Shown piece after piece: positions 47,466 to 57,780 of a stretch of DNA of 64,000 nucleotides. Position numbers and translations under genes: made by a program. The notes beneath the pieces are model-generated. The model saw nothing but the letters and a program-made list of their open reading frames with translations, was not told where the DNA came from and searched no databases. This DNA is from Marchantia polymorpha subsp. ruderalis (Eukaryota; Streptophyta; Marchantiopsida; Marchantiales; Marchantiaceae). Within the stretch, counting starts at the first letter, position 1; every line of letters begins with the position of its first letter. The stretch covers positions 14,220,501-14,284,500 of the forward strand of contig AP031356.1 in assembly GCA_037833965.1 (NCBI GenBank). Reading direction: 5' to 3'.

Positions 47466-47695
47466 AGCTTCTATGCCCTGATGTTCAAATCAAAGCTGAT
47501 GAAGACTTTGATGATCTGAAGAAATCATTTGAAGCATTTCAGGGCAAGCTACGGACCGTCTGTGTCATTCTTAAGAAGAAGAAACTTCAAAACCTACCCC
47601 AGATGATAATTTGTGACATGTTTGCCAAATAAATGTTGAATCCAAACTTTTTGGAAAAAATATGTGTACTTAGCCGGGGTGCGTAATTAAACGGA

Positions 47696-47720
47696 TGCGT
47701 ACTTAAGCGGGAGGTTACTG
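47696..47720 (-). repeat. Right terminal inverted repeat of the pogo element
   Basis: Reads TGCGTACTTAA to GAGGTTACTG on the plus strand, the complement of the left repeat with three mismatches, and is followed by TA. Confidence 0.9.
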
Positions 47721-47766
47721 TATGATATGCGCGTGATCAAAAAGGATCTTGACAAGTTGCATGAAA

Positions 47767-47964
47767 CTAGAACTGGGCTAGTGATTGAACAAGAGCCTTT
47801 GCAAAGTCGATATTGGATGAGATCCAATTGCATGGCTTTAACTTCGTTTGGACGGTTTTATTTTCTGACACGTGATGCAACTTAGTTGATTGCATTTGGA
47901 GTTTGGCAAATTTTAGAGTGTAGTGACGCGCAATATGTCGCGGATTTCCGCAATAAAGACACAA
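47767..47964 (-). pseudogene. Nucleocapsid zinc-knuckle remnant of the old Ty3 element
   Basis: Minus strand reads CLYCGNPRHIARHY, a CX2CX4HX4C knuckle with the last cysteine changed to tyrosine, followed by KFAKLQ as in plant Ty3 Gag proteins. Confidence 0.75.
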
Positions 47965-48076
47965 ATTGTTTGCTTGGCGAAAGATTTTTTCAACTTCTGT
48001 TAAAGACTTGCATCAGGTTGCATCGATCTAAATGAAAACAAATCCAAAAAGGCTGGATGGGCAATTTGTGTTGCTT

Positions 48077-48533
48077 GTTGAGAATTCTACTTGTCGAGAC
48101 AGTTGCGGCATCAAAAGATCGTGTACATTGTCACTAAGTCCTCAACAAAACTAATCTATCAATGCTGCTTCTCCCAGATGATATTGTAGGTTAGCTGCCT
48201 AAATTTTGAGGCGTAGATGATGGCTGAGCGGGTTCCTTGCTAGAGTCAACGCAGTTTGTTTGCTGAAGTCATTGATTTGTCGCTCTCTTAAGATATTGCT
48301 TTAAATTCCTCCATAAAGGCATCGAAGTCCTGCAAAAAAGGAGACGAGATTTTCAAGATGGGGAAATCATGCCGCAACTACAATCAGCCATCATCTACGC
48401 CTTGGAATTTAGGCAGGTGACCTACAATATCATCTCGGAGAAGCAGCATTGATAGATTAGTTTTGTTGAGGACTTTGTGACAATGTACAAGATCTTTTTA
48501 TGACGCAATTGTCTCGACAAGCAGAATTCCAAC
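48077..48533. repeat. 150-bp inverted repeat in the old gag region
   Basis: 48077-48227 and 48384-48533 are reverse complements with few mismatches. Shared phrases include ATAGATTAGTTTTGTTGAGG and GAGAAGCAGCATTGATAG. They are separated by about 156 bp. A transcript through it would fold into a long hairpin. Confidence 0.85.
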
Positions 48534-48857
48534 AAATCTCATGCAAGTGCTGACGTTCGCATAGCAACGAGGATGTAACTGTATGATGAGGATCACATGA
48601 CTAACAAAGCCTAAAAACTTAGAACGCGATCCATCAAAATTTTTTTGTAGACTTATCTTGGATTCAAAAATAGTGGGAGCAAAGAATACAACGATGAAAG
48701 GTTGTGGTTGAACAAGTAGACAATAAACCAATTTTTGAAGACTTGCGTTTTCTTTCTGAAGGTGTTGGAATACAGCGAGGATTTGATTGAGGTTGATGTT
48801 TTGTTTGGAGTTGTTCATTGTGACGACTGAGATTTGCGGTGACATTAACGAATGCAA
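48498..48857 (-). pseudogene. Gag N-terminal remnant of the old Ty3 element
   Basis: A 119-codon minus-strand frame contains KISLQKNFDGSRSKFLGF, LIIQLHPRCYA and RFVGILLVET, the typical start of plant Ty3 Gag. After that the frame runs into the inverted-repeat arm, so the rest of Gag is disrupted. Confidence 0.8.
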
Positions 48858-48886
48858 GGAGGCTTAAGGCCTTGAGCAGATCAAAC

Positions 48887-49298
48887 TCTTATGAATGAGC
48901 TAACACAAGAAAGTATGGCTACAACCAAACTAGGCCAAAGATGAACACATGCAAATACCAGACACAAAAAGTCAAGATGAATAGAGCACAACTTGACAGA
49001 AGTACATGACTTTATTAATCCATCAACTGATGTTGATTTGTTGAAGTACGTGACATGATACCTTCTTTTTATACTTGAGCTATTCCAGTGTACTTGTCTA
49101 TATGAGTTGAAACTAGAATGCTGAGGTGTCAAGATGAGATTGCATAGCTGAGAATTCAAGATGTGGCAGCACTGCCGAGATGTCCGCAACGCTGAATTGC
49201 CAAGACGTGGCTGCGCCAAAGCCTTATACTTACCTTCCCATGCATGTGGCCTTGACAAGAAGTCTTGTAGTTAAATTTTAATGCATGCGGCCGTGATA
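48887..49298 (-). repeat. 5' LTR of the old Ty3 element
   Basis: About 412 bp, aligned with 40216-40626. Near its right end a segment of about 40 bp is duplicated (CATGCATGTGGCC and ATGCATGCGGCC both present). It ends GTGATA and is followed by the target duplication GTTGT. Confidence 0.82.
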
Positions 49299-50540
49299 GT
49301 TGTTATCTATGCTTTAGGTTATTTCACAAATTTAATGATACGGATTGCAATCTTGCATTGAATACTCAATAACACCAAAGGTAGAACTCTTCATATTATT
49401 GTGAAGCATATTAGAATAAATGTGTCATTAACTTAAAAAAACACTAGATGATAAATCTCATATGAGTTGAATTAATCCGATGACTAGACTTTGTAAATTA
49501 GTACACCTTTTTCATTTTATTATATTAACTCTTGGTGTAATCCATCCTTTTGGTTATTTTACAGTATTCAATGAAACTGATTGCAATATCGCATTGAATA
49601 CTCCAAGATACCAAAGGTCAGAATCTTCAGATTATTGTGAAGCATATTCAAATAAATGTGTCATTAACTTAAAAAAACACTAGATGTTGAATCTCATATG
49701 AGATTAATTAACCCAATGATTAGACTTTGTAAATTAGTACATGTTTTCCATTTTATTATTTTAACCTTTGGTGTTATCCATCCTATTCCTTATTTTAAAG
49801 TATACAATGAAACTGATTGCAATGTCGCATTGAATATTCCAGGATACCAAAGGTCAAACTCTTCATATTATTGTGAAGCATATTCGAATAAATGTGTCAT
49901 TAACTTAAAAAAACACTAGATGGTGAATCTCATATGAGATTAATTAACCCAATGATTAAACTATGTAAATTAGTACACGTTTTCCATTTTATTACATTAA
50001 CCTTTGGCGTTATCCATCCTATTGGTTTTTCACAAAATTCAATGAGACTGATTGCAATTTCAAATTGAATACTCCACAACACCAAAGGTCGAACTCTTCA
50101 GATTATTGTGAAGCATATCCGAATAGATGTGTCATAAAAGCCAACCACATGGTGAATCTCATATGAGATTAATTAACCGAATGACTAGACTTTGTAAATT
50201 AGTACACATTTTCCATTTTATTATATAAACCTTTGGTGTTATCCATTCTTTTGGTTATTTCAGAGTATTCAACGAGACTGATTGCAATGTGGCATTGAAT
50301 ACTCCGCGACACCAAACGTCGAACTCTTCCGATTATTGTGAAGCACATTAGAATAAATGTGTCATTAACTAAAAAAAAAACACCAGATGGTGAATCTCAT
50401 ATGAAATTTATTAAATTAATGAATAGACTTTGTAAATTCGTGCACGTTTCCATTTTGCTATATTATCGTTTGGTGTTATCCATCCTTTTGGTTATTTCAC
50501 ACTGCTGCAATGTCGCATTGAATATTCAACGACATCAAAG
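49299..50540. repeat. Tandem array, about 236-bp unit, roughly five copies
   Basis: GTGAAGCA occurs at 49401, 49637, 49873, 50108 and 50338 (spacings 236, 236, 235, 230). Each unit contains, in order, ATGTGTCATTAAC, CTCATATGAGATTAATTAA, GACTTTGTAAATTAGTACA, TTTTCCATTTTATTA, GGTGTTATCCATCC, GAAACTGATTGCAAT and CGAACTCTTC. Some units hold an open frame of 67-73 codons. The left part of the array lies at 40045-40215 on the other side of the old Ty3 element. Confidence 0.92.
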
Positions 50541-50544
50541 GTCG

Positions 50545-51135
50545 AGGAAGGATCGATGCACATTACCGCGAGGGCAAGCCCGGCGCGGAGGTACACGGTG
50601 CCTCGAACACAAGGGAAGAGAAGGCAGGGGAAGAAGGAGGCGGACGGACTGCGGTGGGTCGAACCCCGTTCCGGGCGGCGCTGGGTGGTTCGTCGGCAGG
50701 CTGTCCAGGGCATGGAGTTGCGAATCGGCCGAGAAGGTCGCGATCGCGTGGCTTTTTCGAGCTTCCGATTACGACTGCGGGCCGGAGGACGCGGAGTCGT
50801 TCGCGTGCTTCCAACTGACCTGCTTTTTCAATCTTGCCAAGGGCTGCCAGTGGCGTGATCTGGCGCTCTGCTTGGCAGGAAGACGAGGCGGAAGGCCTCG
50901 TGCTGCTCTTCAGTCTTCTTTCTCGATTCGGAGGGCGGGGAAGGGAAGGGAAGGGAAGGGGGAGAGGCAGAGGAGGAGGAGGAGGAGAGAGCTGCAGGGG
51001 CGATAGGTCGAGAAATTGTGTACAGATTGCGCGAGGTTTAGGAATTTTTTGTGGGGATTTTTTTGGTTTCGATCGCGTGCTTGGGTTGTCGTCGTCGTTC
51101 GGTGTGATTTGTGGTGGATTCGGAGCTGAGCGCGC
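50545..51135 (+). promoter_or_regulatory. Promoter and 5' untranslated region of the dehydrogenase gene
   Basis: An abrupt change from the AT-rich array to GC- and CpG-rich sequence marks the start of the gene region. Purine-rich runs occur at about 50935-50995: GGGAA-type units followed by GGA units. No clear TATA box is visible, which fits a housekeeping gene. Confidence 0.6.
50935..50995. repeat. Purine-rich microsatellites (GGGAA, then GGA units)
   Basis: Several GGGAA repeats followed by GGA repeats, about 150-200 bp upstream of the start codon and probably within the 5' untranslated region. Confidence 0.75.
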
Positions 51136-54100
51136 ATGGCGTGGCAGAGATTGCTGGCCGCGGCATCGCGGCCGGGGCTGAGAAGTGCGCGATCTCTCGC
51201 TGCGCGGGGTTTCCATGCGGTCGGGGCAAGTGCTGCGCCGCGAGCGGCTGAGTCGTGGAGCAGAGTGAACCATCGAAGTCTGGGAGTGCTCGGCTCTTTC
51301 GGGTCTCGATCGATTCATGGGACGGGCGAGAAGCTGCAGGCCGCGCCCATCCCGCAGGCTGTCGCCCTGTCCAAGCTGACGGACAACTTTCTGGACGGAA
51401 CCAGCAGTGTGTATTTGGAAGAGCTGCAGCGAGCATGGGAGGCCGATCCCAAGAGCGTGGATCCATCATGGGATTTGTTTTTCCGAAATTTCACCGGTGT
51501 TGCCGACTCTGCCCCGGGCCTTTCCGGCCAGACGATTCAGGAAAGTATGAGGCTTCTGCTTTTGGTCCGTGCATATCAGGTCAACGGGCACATGAAGGCG
51601 AAGCTGGATCCATTGGGGCTGGACGTCCGGACTCCCCCCGTCGAGCTGGATCCCGCTCTCTATGGTTTTACTGATGCTGACCTCGATCGCGAGTTTTTCC
51701 TCGGAGTTTGGCGCATGGCTGGGTTTTTGTCGGAGAACCGACCCGTTCAGACTCTGCGAGCGATTCTGGCCCGTCTAGAGCAGGCATACTGTGGCACTAT
51801 CGGTTATGAGTACATGCACATTCCTGATCGTGAGAAGTGCAACTGGTTGCGCGATCAGATCGAGACGCAAGTTCCCGGTAAGTACGGCTCTACCCGACGA
51901 GCGCAGATATTGGACCGGCTAGTGTGGGGAACTAATTTCGAAAGCTTCATTGCTCAAAAATGGACTGCTGCAAAGAGGTTTGGTTTAGAAGGGTGTGAGA
52001 CCTTGATCCCCGGTATGAAAGAGCTGATTGACTACGCTGCCGATCGGGGAGTGGAAAATGTTGTCATTGGAATGCCTCATCGTGGACGACTCAATGTCCT
52101 CGGAAATGTGGTTCGGAAGCCCCTCAGACAGATTTTCAGCGAGTTCAGTGGAGGTATCAAGCCTCCGAACGAAGCAGGTGGCTACACTGGTAGCGGTGAT
52201 GTCAAGTACCATCTCGGGACTTCCTACGATCGTCCGACTAGGAGTGGCAAGCGAATTCATCTTTCTTTGGTCGCAAATCCTAGTCACTTGGAGGCAGTGA
52301 GCCCTGTTGTGATTGGAAAGACTCGTGCAAAGCAGTACTATTCTAATGACAAGGACAGAGGCAAGAACATGGCCGTGCTGCTCCACGGAGATGGTAGTTT
52401 TTCAGGACAAGGTGTTGTGTACGAGACTCTCCATCTCAGTGATCTTCCGAATTACACCACCGGAGGTACAATCCACCTTGTAGTGAACAACCAGGTTGCC
52501 TTCACCACCGACCCCAAGTCAAGTCGATCATCACCGTACTGCACAGATGTGGCCAAGGCTCTGAATGCACCCATTTTCCATGTCAACGGAGATGATGTAG
52601 AGGCTGTGGTACACGCATGCGAGCTGGCAGCGGAGTGGCGCTGCAAATTCAAGTCCGATGTTGTTGTAGATATTGTGTGTTACCGAAGGTTTGGACACAA
52701 TGAGATTGACGAGCCTTCATTCACTCAACCAAAGATGTATCAGGTACCTACCTTTCTGGCTCAAAAAGATAAGTGCAGCAAAGTTGTCCTAGCTTGTTAA
52801 GTAGGTGGCTAGCTAATTTTTTCCTGCCTGATGCTTTGAAAACGATTGCTATTGTTGGGAACAATGTCACCCTGAAAAGAAAGAGATAAAGAAGGAATGC
52901 GAATCTCTAGTTATTGCTTTTTTGCCTTCTATTTGCCAAGAATTATCCCAATACACGACGAGGAGTAGGGTGGATATGGTGTATTGCTGCAAGTAGCAAT
53001 CTGACGTGCCGGACTAAAAATTCGAAGTTCCAGCATACCTCATATAGAGGAACGGAGATTGTGATTTCCATCTTCTCTATGTAGAACTACTTATATTCCA
53101 ACCTAATAATTACAGATCTCTTCGAAGACTCACAGAAGATACATATATCTCCCCTCATGTTGGACCTACAGGTTTTAGACTTTCACGGTGGGAAAAACCC
53201 GAAAATGGATTGCAGATTGAGGGGCGCTCTCTGAGCTCGAAATGCAGAAATGATTGAGAATCAACCTTTGGAAAGGCTTTCAGAGTCTCGTTTATATTAT
53301 TACTAAACCATATTGAAAGAAACTTGGAAACCCGGTAAGAAACCGGGTGCCCCTCGATCTGCTTCAATCCTAAGCCGAACCGGTGAAGCTACACGCTTGA
53401 CCGGTTGGTGCATTCATTAATTCAGAAAACAAATGTAATAGTCACTCGTCGATTACCCAAGATTTTAGTATATATGCTTTCAAGTTTAACCTTGGACACA
53501 TTATACACGAAGTAAGTATGCATATTCAGAAACATCATTGGAGGTGCGGCTGATGACAATCTGGTATGCTTTGTTTCTTGCAGGTCATCAGGAGCCACCC
53601 TACCTCACTGGAAATCTATGAGAAAAAGCTCGTTGAATCTGGGCAGCTGACTCAAGAAGAAATCAAATCCATTGAAAACAGAGTGTTCGAAATTCTCAAT
53701 GATGAATTCAACAACAGCAAAGACTATGTGCCCCGCACCCGAGATTGGTTGGCAGCTTACTGGGCAGGTTTCAAGGGTCCCGAGCAACTTTCACGAATTA
53801 GAAATACAGGGTATGGACATCAATTGCTTATCGTTGCCATTCTTTTCTTAGAAGTTTAGGGGTTAGGGTCTAGGGTTTAGGGTATGCTGCTTTGGAAGTC
53901 TGGTCAGTGTTGATTTATCAAAGTTTTAGAGGTACGTCCCATAAACAAACAAAGACGGCTAACAGGTAATTTTTCACTGCGTTTATTCCCCTAAGATCCT
54001 ATTCTCACTTAAGATCCCATTCTCACATTTTGATATGTTTGGATGTGTTTCAGAGTCAAGCCTGAGATTTTGAAAAGTGTTGGCAAGTCTCTAAGCACCA

Positions 54101-56617
54101 TACCTCCCGATTTCTCACCACATAGGGCAATAAAAAGGATCTATGAGCAGCGGGCACAGATGATAGAAACAGGGCAAGGTGTTGACTGGGCTACAGCAGA
54201 AGCACTGGCCTTTGCTACTCTGCTTGTGGAAGGAAACCACGTCAGATTGAGTGGTCAGGATGTTGAGCGTGGAACCTTCAGTCACCGTCATTCAGTTCTA
54301 CACGATCAACAAACTGGAGCTAAATACTGCCCTCTTGACCATGTCATGATGGATCAAGAAGACGAGATGTTCACTGTTAGCAACAGGTTAGTCCTGCTCG
54401 AGATTCGATGTTCAGCAAAATTTACAAATCGTAATGCCCTGTTAACTAACCACTGAAATACATCTGCGTATAATTAACAGTTCCTGATAGTTGACGAATT
54501 ATTTTTGTTTAATATTCTGTGCTGGAATGATGCAGTTCTCTTTCGGAATTCGGAGTGCTTGGGTTCGAGTTGGGTTATTCCATGGAGAATCCAAATTCTT
54601 TGGTGCTATGGGAGGCCCAGTTTGGAGATTTTGCCAACGGTGCCCAAGTGATCTTTGATCAGTTTCTGAGCAGTGGAGAGGCTAAGTGGTTGCGTCAGGC
54701 CGGTCTGGTGTGTCTGCTTCCCCATGGGTATGACGGACAGGGACCCGAGCACTCAAGCGCCCGATTGGAGCGTTACCTTCAGGTAAGAGCTTTTGGGTTT
54801 ACGCATACAAAGCTTGAAGTGGGGAAGTTGGTGTTTGTGCATCCTCAGTCGAACGCATCATAGCTTATGAACATAGATGCAGAAGCCAGAATGCGGCAAA
54901 AATGGAGCCTGGGATACCTCCGTCTGAGTCTATCATTACGTACAAATATTCGTCGTTACTGGTGGTCATCCTCATGCCTTTTGTTAAGAAGGCAGTAACT
55001 TGCGAACTCGCTGTAGCCAGTTTTCAGTTTTCAGCTTTTAGAGCCCTTCAGTTTCATTTGATTCATACTCTTCTCTTAGCCATCAGTGTTTTCCCGTTAG
55101 AGTGGTTTGAGGTGTATGATACTACTATTAGTGTTCCTTCCTTGGTGGAGTTGCTGGATCGACATTTAGCTGCAGATGAGGGAAACTAATGTTTTGCAAC
55201 AAAGTACAATGCGGTATTTTTATATTGTGCTCATGATGCTTAGTGAAAAATAAATGCGGCGTATCTTCTTACACCGATTCCGTGCTAAATTGCAGATGAG
55301 CGATGATAATCCTTATGTCATTCCAGAAATGGACCCAAGTTTGCGCAAGCAAATTCAAGAAGTGAACTGGCAGGTCGTGAATGTTACTACTCCAGCTAAT
55401 TACTTCCATGTTCTTCGAAGACAGGTGAGCAGCCCTTTGCTGTCTAGTTAACAGATATTTGCGTTGTTTTAGTTCCTTTCCTGCTTTGACTTAGAACTGT
55501 ATCTCTCAAATAAGACTCTTTTACACATGCAAAAGTGGCTACGTTGAGGATGCCAATGATGAGATTGACTTGTTTTGACAGATCCATAGGGATTTCCGAA
55601 AGCCTTTGATTGTGATGTCACCGAAGAATCTTCTGAGACACGCCGCCTGCAAGTCAAATCTGTCAGAATTTGATGATGTACAAGGACATGATGGATTTGA
55701 CAAGCAAGGCACTCGTTTCAAGCGTTTGATCAAGGATTACAACTTTGATTCTACCCGGGAGGAGAGTGTGCGGCGTATGATTCTTTGTTCTGGAAAGGTA
55801 TGGAGAGCTGCCTTTCTTTTTAATTCACTCCTGTAGAGCTTGAATCGGCCAAATTGTGTTGTTGTATTATCCAATCTTTCCACCGTTCATATTTTATTCA
55901 CATCAAGTTTATCATTCTGTGCAGGTCTACTACGAACTTGACGATGAGCGACAAAGATCACAGTTGAAGGATCTGGCTATCTGCCGAGTCGAACAACTTT
56001 GTCCCTTTCCGTGGGATCTGATCTTGAGGGAAATCAACCGATATCCTAGTAAGCCACTGCACACCATACATTCACCCCTTCATGAATCCTGGAATCAAAT
56101 AACACTCATATGTCTGAATGCTTGAATGCTTGAAGAGTAACAGCTCCATGTGCCTGTTTTATTCCGAGGGACTTCTAAATCGTCTTGGCTTTCTTGTCAT
56201 GAGTTTATTGCCAAGATGTTCTTTGTATCGAAGAACTGGTTTCTTGAGTTGTCAGACCGTCGCTTTCATCACAATATCTGCATCTGTGGTGAGTAGGGTT
56301 TGTGCACCTTTTCGCACGTGTTCTCATCAATTCTATGACTTGTCCTTGCAGATGCCGAGGTTGTCTGGTGTCAAGAGGAGCCCATGAATATGGGTGCGTA
56401 CTCATACATTGCCCCACGATTGGCTACCGCACTACGATCAGCAGGGCGTGGTTCCTTCGAGGACATCAAGTACGTGGGTCGTCCACCATCAGCTGCCACC
56501 GCAACTGGGTTTGGAAGCATGCATGTCGAAGAGCAAAAGGAGCTTTTACACAAAGCTCTGCAAGAAGCACCCATCATCAACGGACTCTCTAAAGCCCATT
56601 CGCCATTGAGTGCCTAA
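51136..56617 (+). CDS. OGDH: 2-oxoglutarate dehydrogenase E1 component, mitochondrial
   Basis: Eight coding exons: 51136-52743, 53584-53810, 54054-54386, 54536-54782, 55296-55424, 55582-55797, 55925-56048 and 56352-56617, all with GT-AG introns and consistent phase, give about 1049 residues, the usual family length. The enzyme decarboxylates 2-oxoglutarate with thiamine diphosphate and passes the succinyl group to the E2 subunit in the mitochondrial matrix (TCA cycle). Residues 1 to about 65 are Arg/Ser/Ala-rich, as a targeting peptide. [15 protein letters not shown] and [11 protein letters not shown] (83-119) form the conserved N-terminus. PHRGRLNVL begins near 314. The thiamine motif is GDG (418-420) to NN (451-452). 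[17 protein letters not shown] closes exon 1, and exon 7 has [13 protein letters not shown]. The first exon is unusually long. No breaks are seen. The start ATG is the first in frame before the targeting peptide. Confidence 0.97.
53855..53882 (+). repeat. Four telomere-type heptamers in dehydrogenase intron 2
   Basis: TTTAGGG, GTTAGGG, TCTAGGG and TTTAGGG follow each other without gaps. Two are the exact plant telomere unit and two differ by one base. They lie 45 bp inside the intron 53811-54053. Confidence 0.85.
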
Positions 56618-57772
56618 AATGCACACATTCTATCTGATAAATAGTCATACATATTATCAGCTAGTTTGCCGGGTTTGAAAAAAATGGCGAGACCGAGAGT
56701 TTTGATCTTTTTACAGCACCAAGCGGATGTATGCACGCATTTACTGGTCAAACGATCTGTAGTCACCGCATACTAGTGAGCTTTAGATAGTAGGGGTGTC
56801 CTTGATTCGTACCCAAGCTGCTAATTGAATTGTCCGCTTGCGATCCTGGGCCCAGGTATAAGATATTATACCTGGCGTTAACTGCATAGCCATTTGCTGT
56901 TACACTGAGAATACGTGTAGATTATACCGAGTTATGTACATTTGTCTTTCATTCATTACGTAGTGGCAACACCAGTTGTGTAACTGGGCATCTTGACTTT
57001 CGGAGTTCAGCCTTGGCAGTCTTGATTACGATTCTTTGAAATCAACTCAAAAAAGTCCATATTACAGATTGCAAAAGCCCTGAGCTTGACATATATTACG
57101 GATCTTCCTCTGTCCAATTATGGTCAGTTTTATGGGTGAAACCTGGATGAGTCTGTTGCGTTTTAGTTTGCATATGACTACTTCCAAATGTGGGCTTTTA
57201 TTGCAACTAATTACTCCATCCAAGTCTATATCTGTAAATTGTCAAGTAGTATATTTCACTAACTCTATGGTACCGTGTTTACCTTGTAATCTGGAACTAT
57301 CTTTTGTTAGTGGCCAATGAAAAATTCAAAACGCAAAGCCGTGTCGGACCTCTTAAAAACAAACCGTTGAAATGAAATTCTTTTAGAATCTAGTTATTCA
57401 ATTACTCGGTGTGGTATTGATCTTTCTAAAGTACTTAGTGGAATAGTAGGATACAAACTTCTCAAAATTATTCCTTTGCATTGATTATTATTACAGAAAA
57501 CAACGATTGCTGACGCAGGTATATAAGCACAGTTGGTTCACAGTTTACAGTAGATCACAATTGAACACTGTTGAAAATAATAGTGATCTTCCAAAATTAG
57601 ACCTTTATTAGTCATTCTGCATCTAAGACTATATTCCAAAATTGTTCTTCCAAAATTAGGCCTTTATTAGTCATAGAGTGATACCTCCACACGTAGGATT
57701 GTTCTGTTGGAAAGCTTAAATCAAGTAAGCAACTTATGCTGCCATTTGCCACATGTGTGCAAGGAATGGTCA
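56618..57772. other. 3' flank of the dehydrogenase gene, no further gene
   Basis: Probably contains the 3' untranslated region just after 56617. Later sequence is AT-rich, with a local direct repeat CTTCCAAAATTAG(G/A)CCTTTATTAG at about 57590 and 57650. No coding region is recognised. Confidence 0.45.
57613..57638 (+). repeat. 26-bp direct repeat, copy outside the hAT-type element
   Basis: The 26 bases beginning CATTCTGCATCTAAGAC and ending TATATTCCA recur exactly at 58070-58095, 457 bp away and inside the neighbouring element. Confidence 0.85.
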
Positions 57773-57780
57773 CATTAAAC

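Larger units (their letters stand above)
45926..47720 (+). mobile_element. pogo/Tigger-type DNA transposon
   Basis: A 1795-bp element is bounded by 25-bp terminal inverted repeats (45926-45950 and 47696-47720; 22 of 25 positions match) that begin CAGTA. TA dinucleotides flank it (45924-45925 and 47721-47722), the Tc1/mariner-pogo target duplication. Inside, GCGTACTTA or variants recur near both ends. The single gene is a CENP-B/Tigger-like transposase on the plus strand. The element lies within the old Ty3 element, between its protease and nucleocapsid regions, so it inserted later. The transposase C-terminus has stops, so this copy is probably inactive. Confidence 0.92.
40216..49298 (-). mobile_element. 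Old, decayed Ty3-type LTR retrotransposon with nested insertions
   Basis: Two diverged direct LTRs (40216-40626 and 48887-49298) flank minus-strand remnants in proper order: gag (48857-48498), a zinc knuckle (47964-47767), protease (45577-45083), reverse transcriptase pieces (44835-44690 and 43800-43318) and integrase with its C-terminal part (41880-40869). GTTGT occurs directly outside both ends (40211-40215 and 49299-49303), and the interrupted tandem repeat resumes exactly there. A purine-rich tract abuts the left LTR on the minus strand (40641-40627). The element carries a pogo transposon (45926-47720), foreign sequence near 41885-43210 and 43960-44690, and local inverted duplications. 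Every domain has stops, frameshifts or lost residues. Confidence 0.88.

Noticed and set aside
50338..51318. Long frames on both strands in the GC-rich upstream region of the dehydrogenase gene
   Set aside because: GC-rich DNA lacks stop codons by chance. The frames are low-complexity (Arg/Gly/Pro) and overlap the promoter and targeting-peptide exon.
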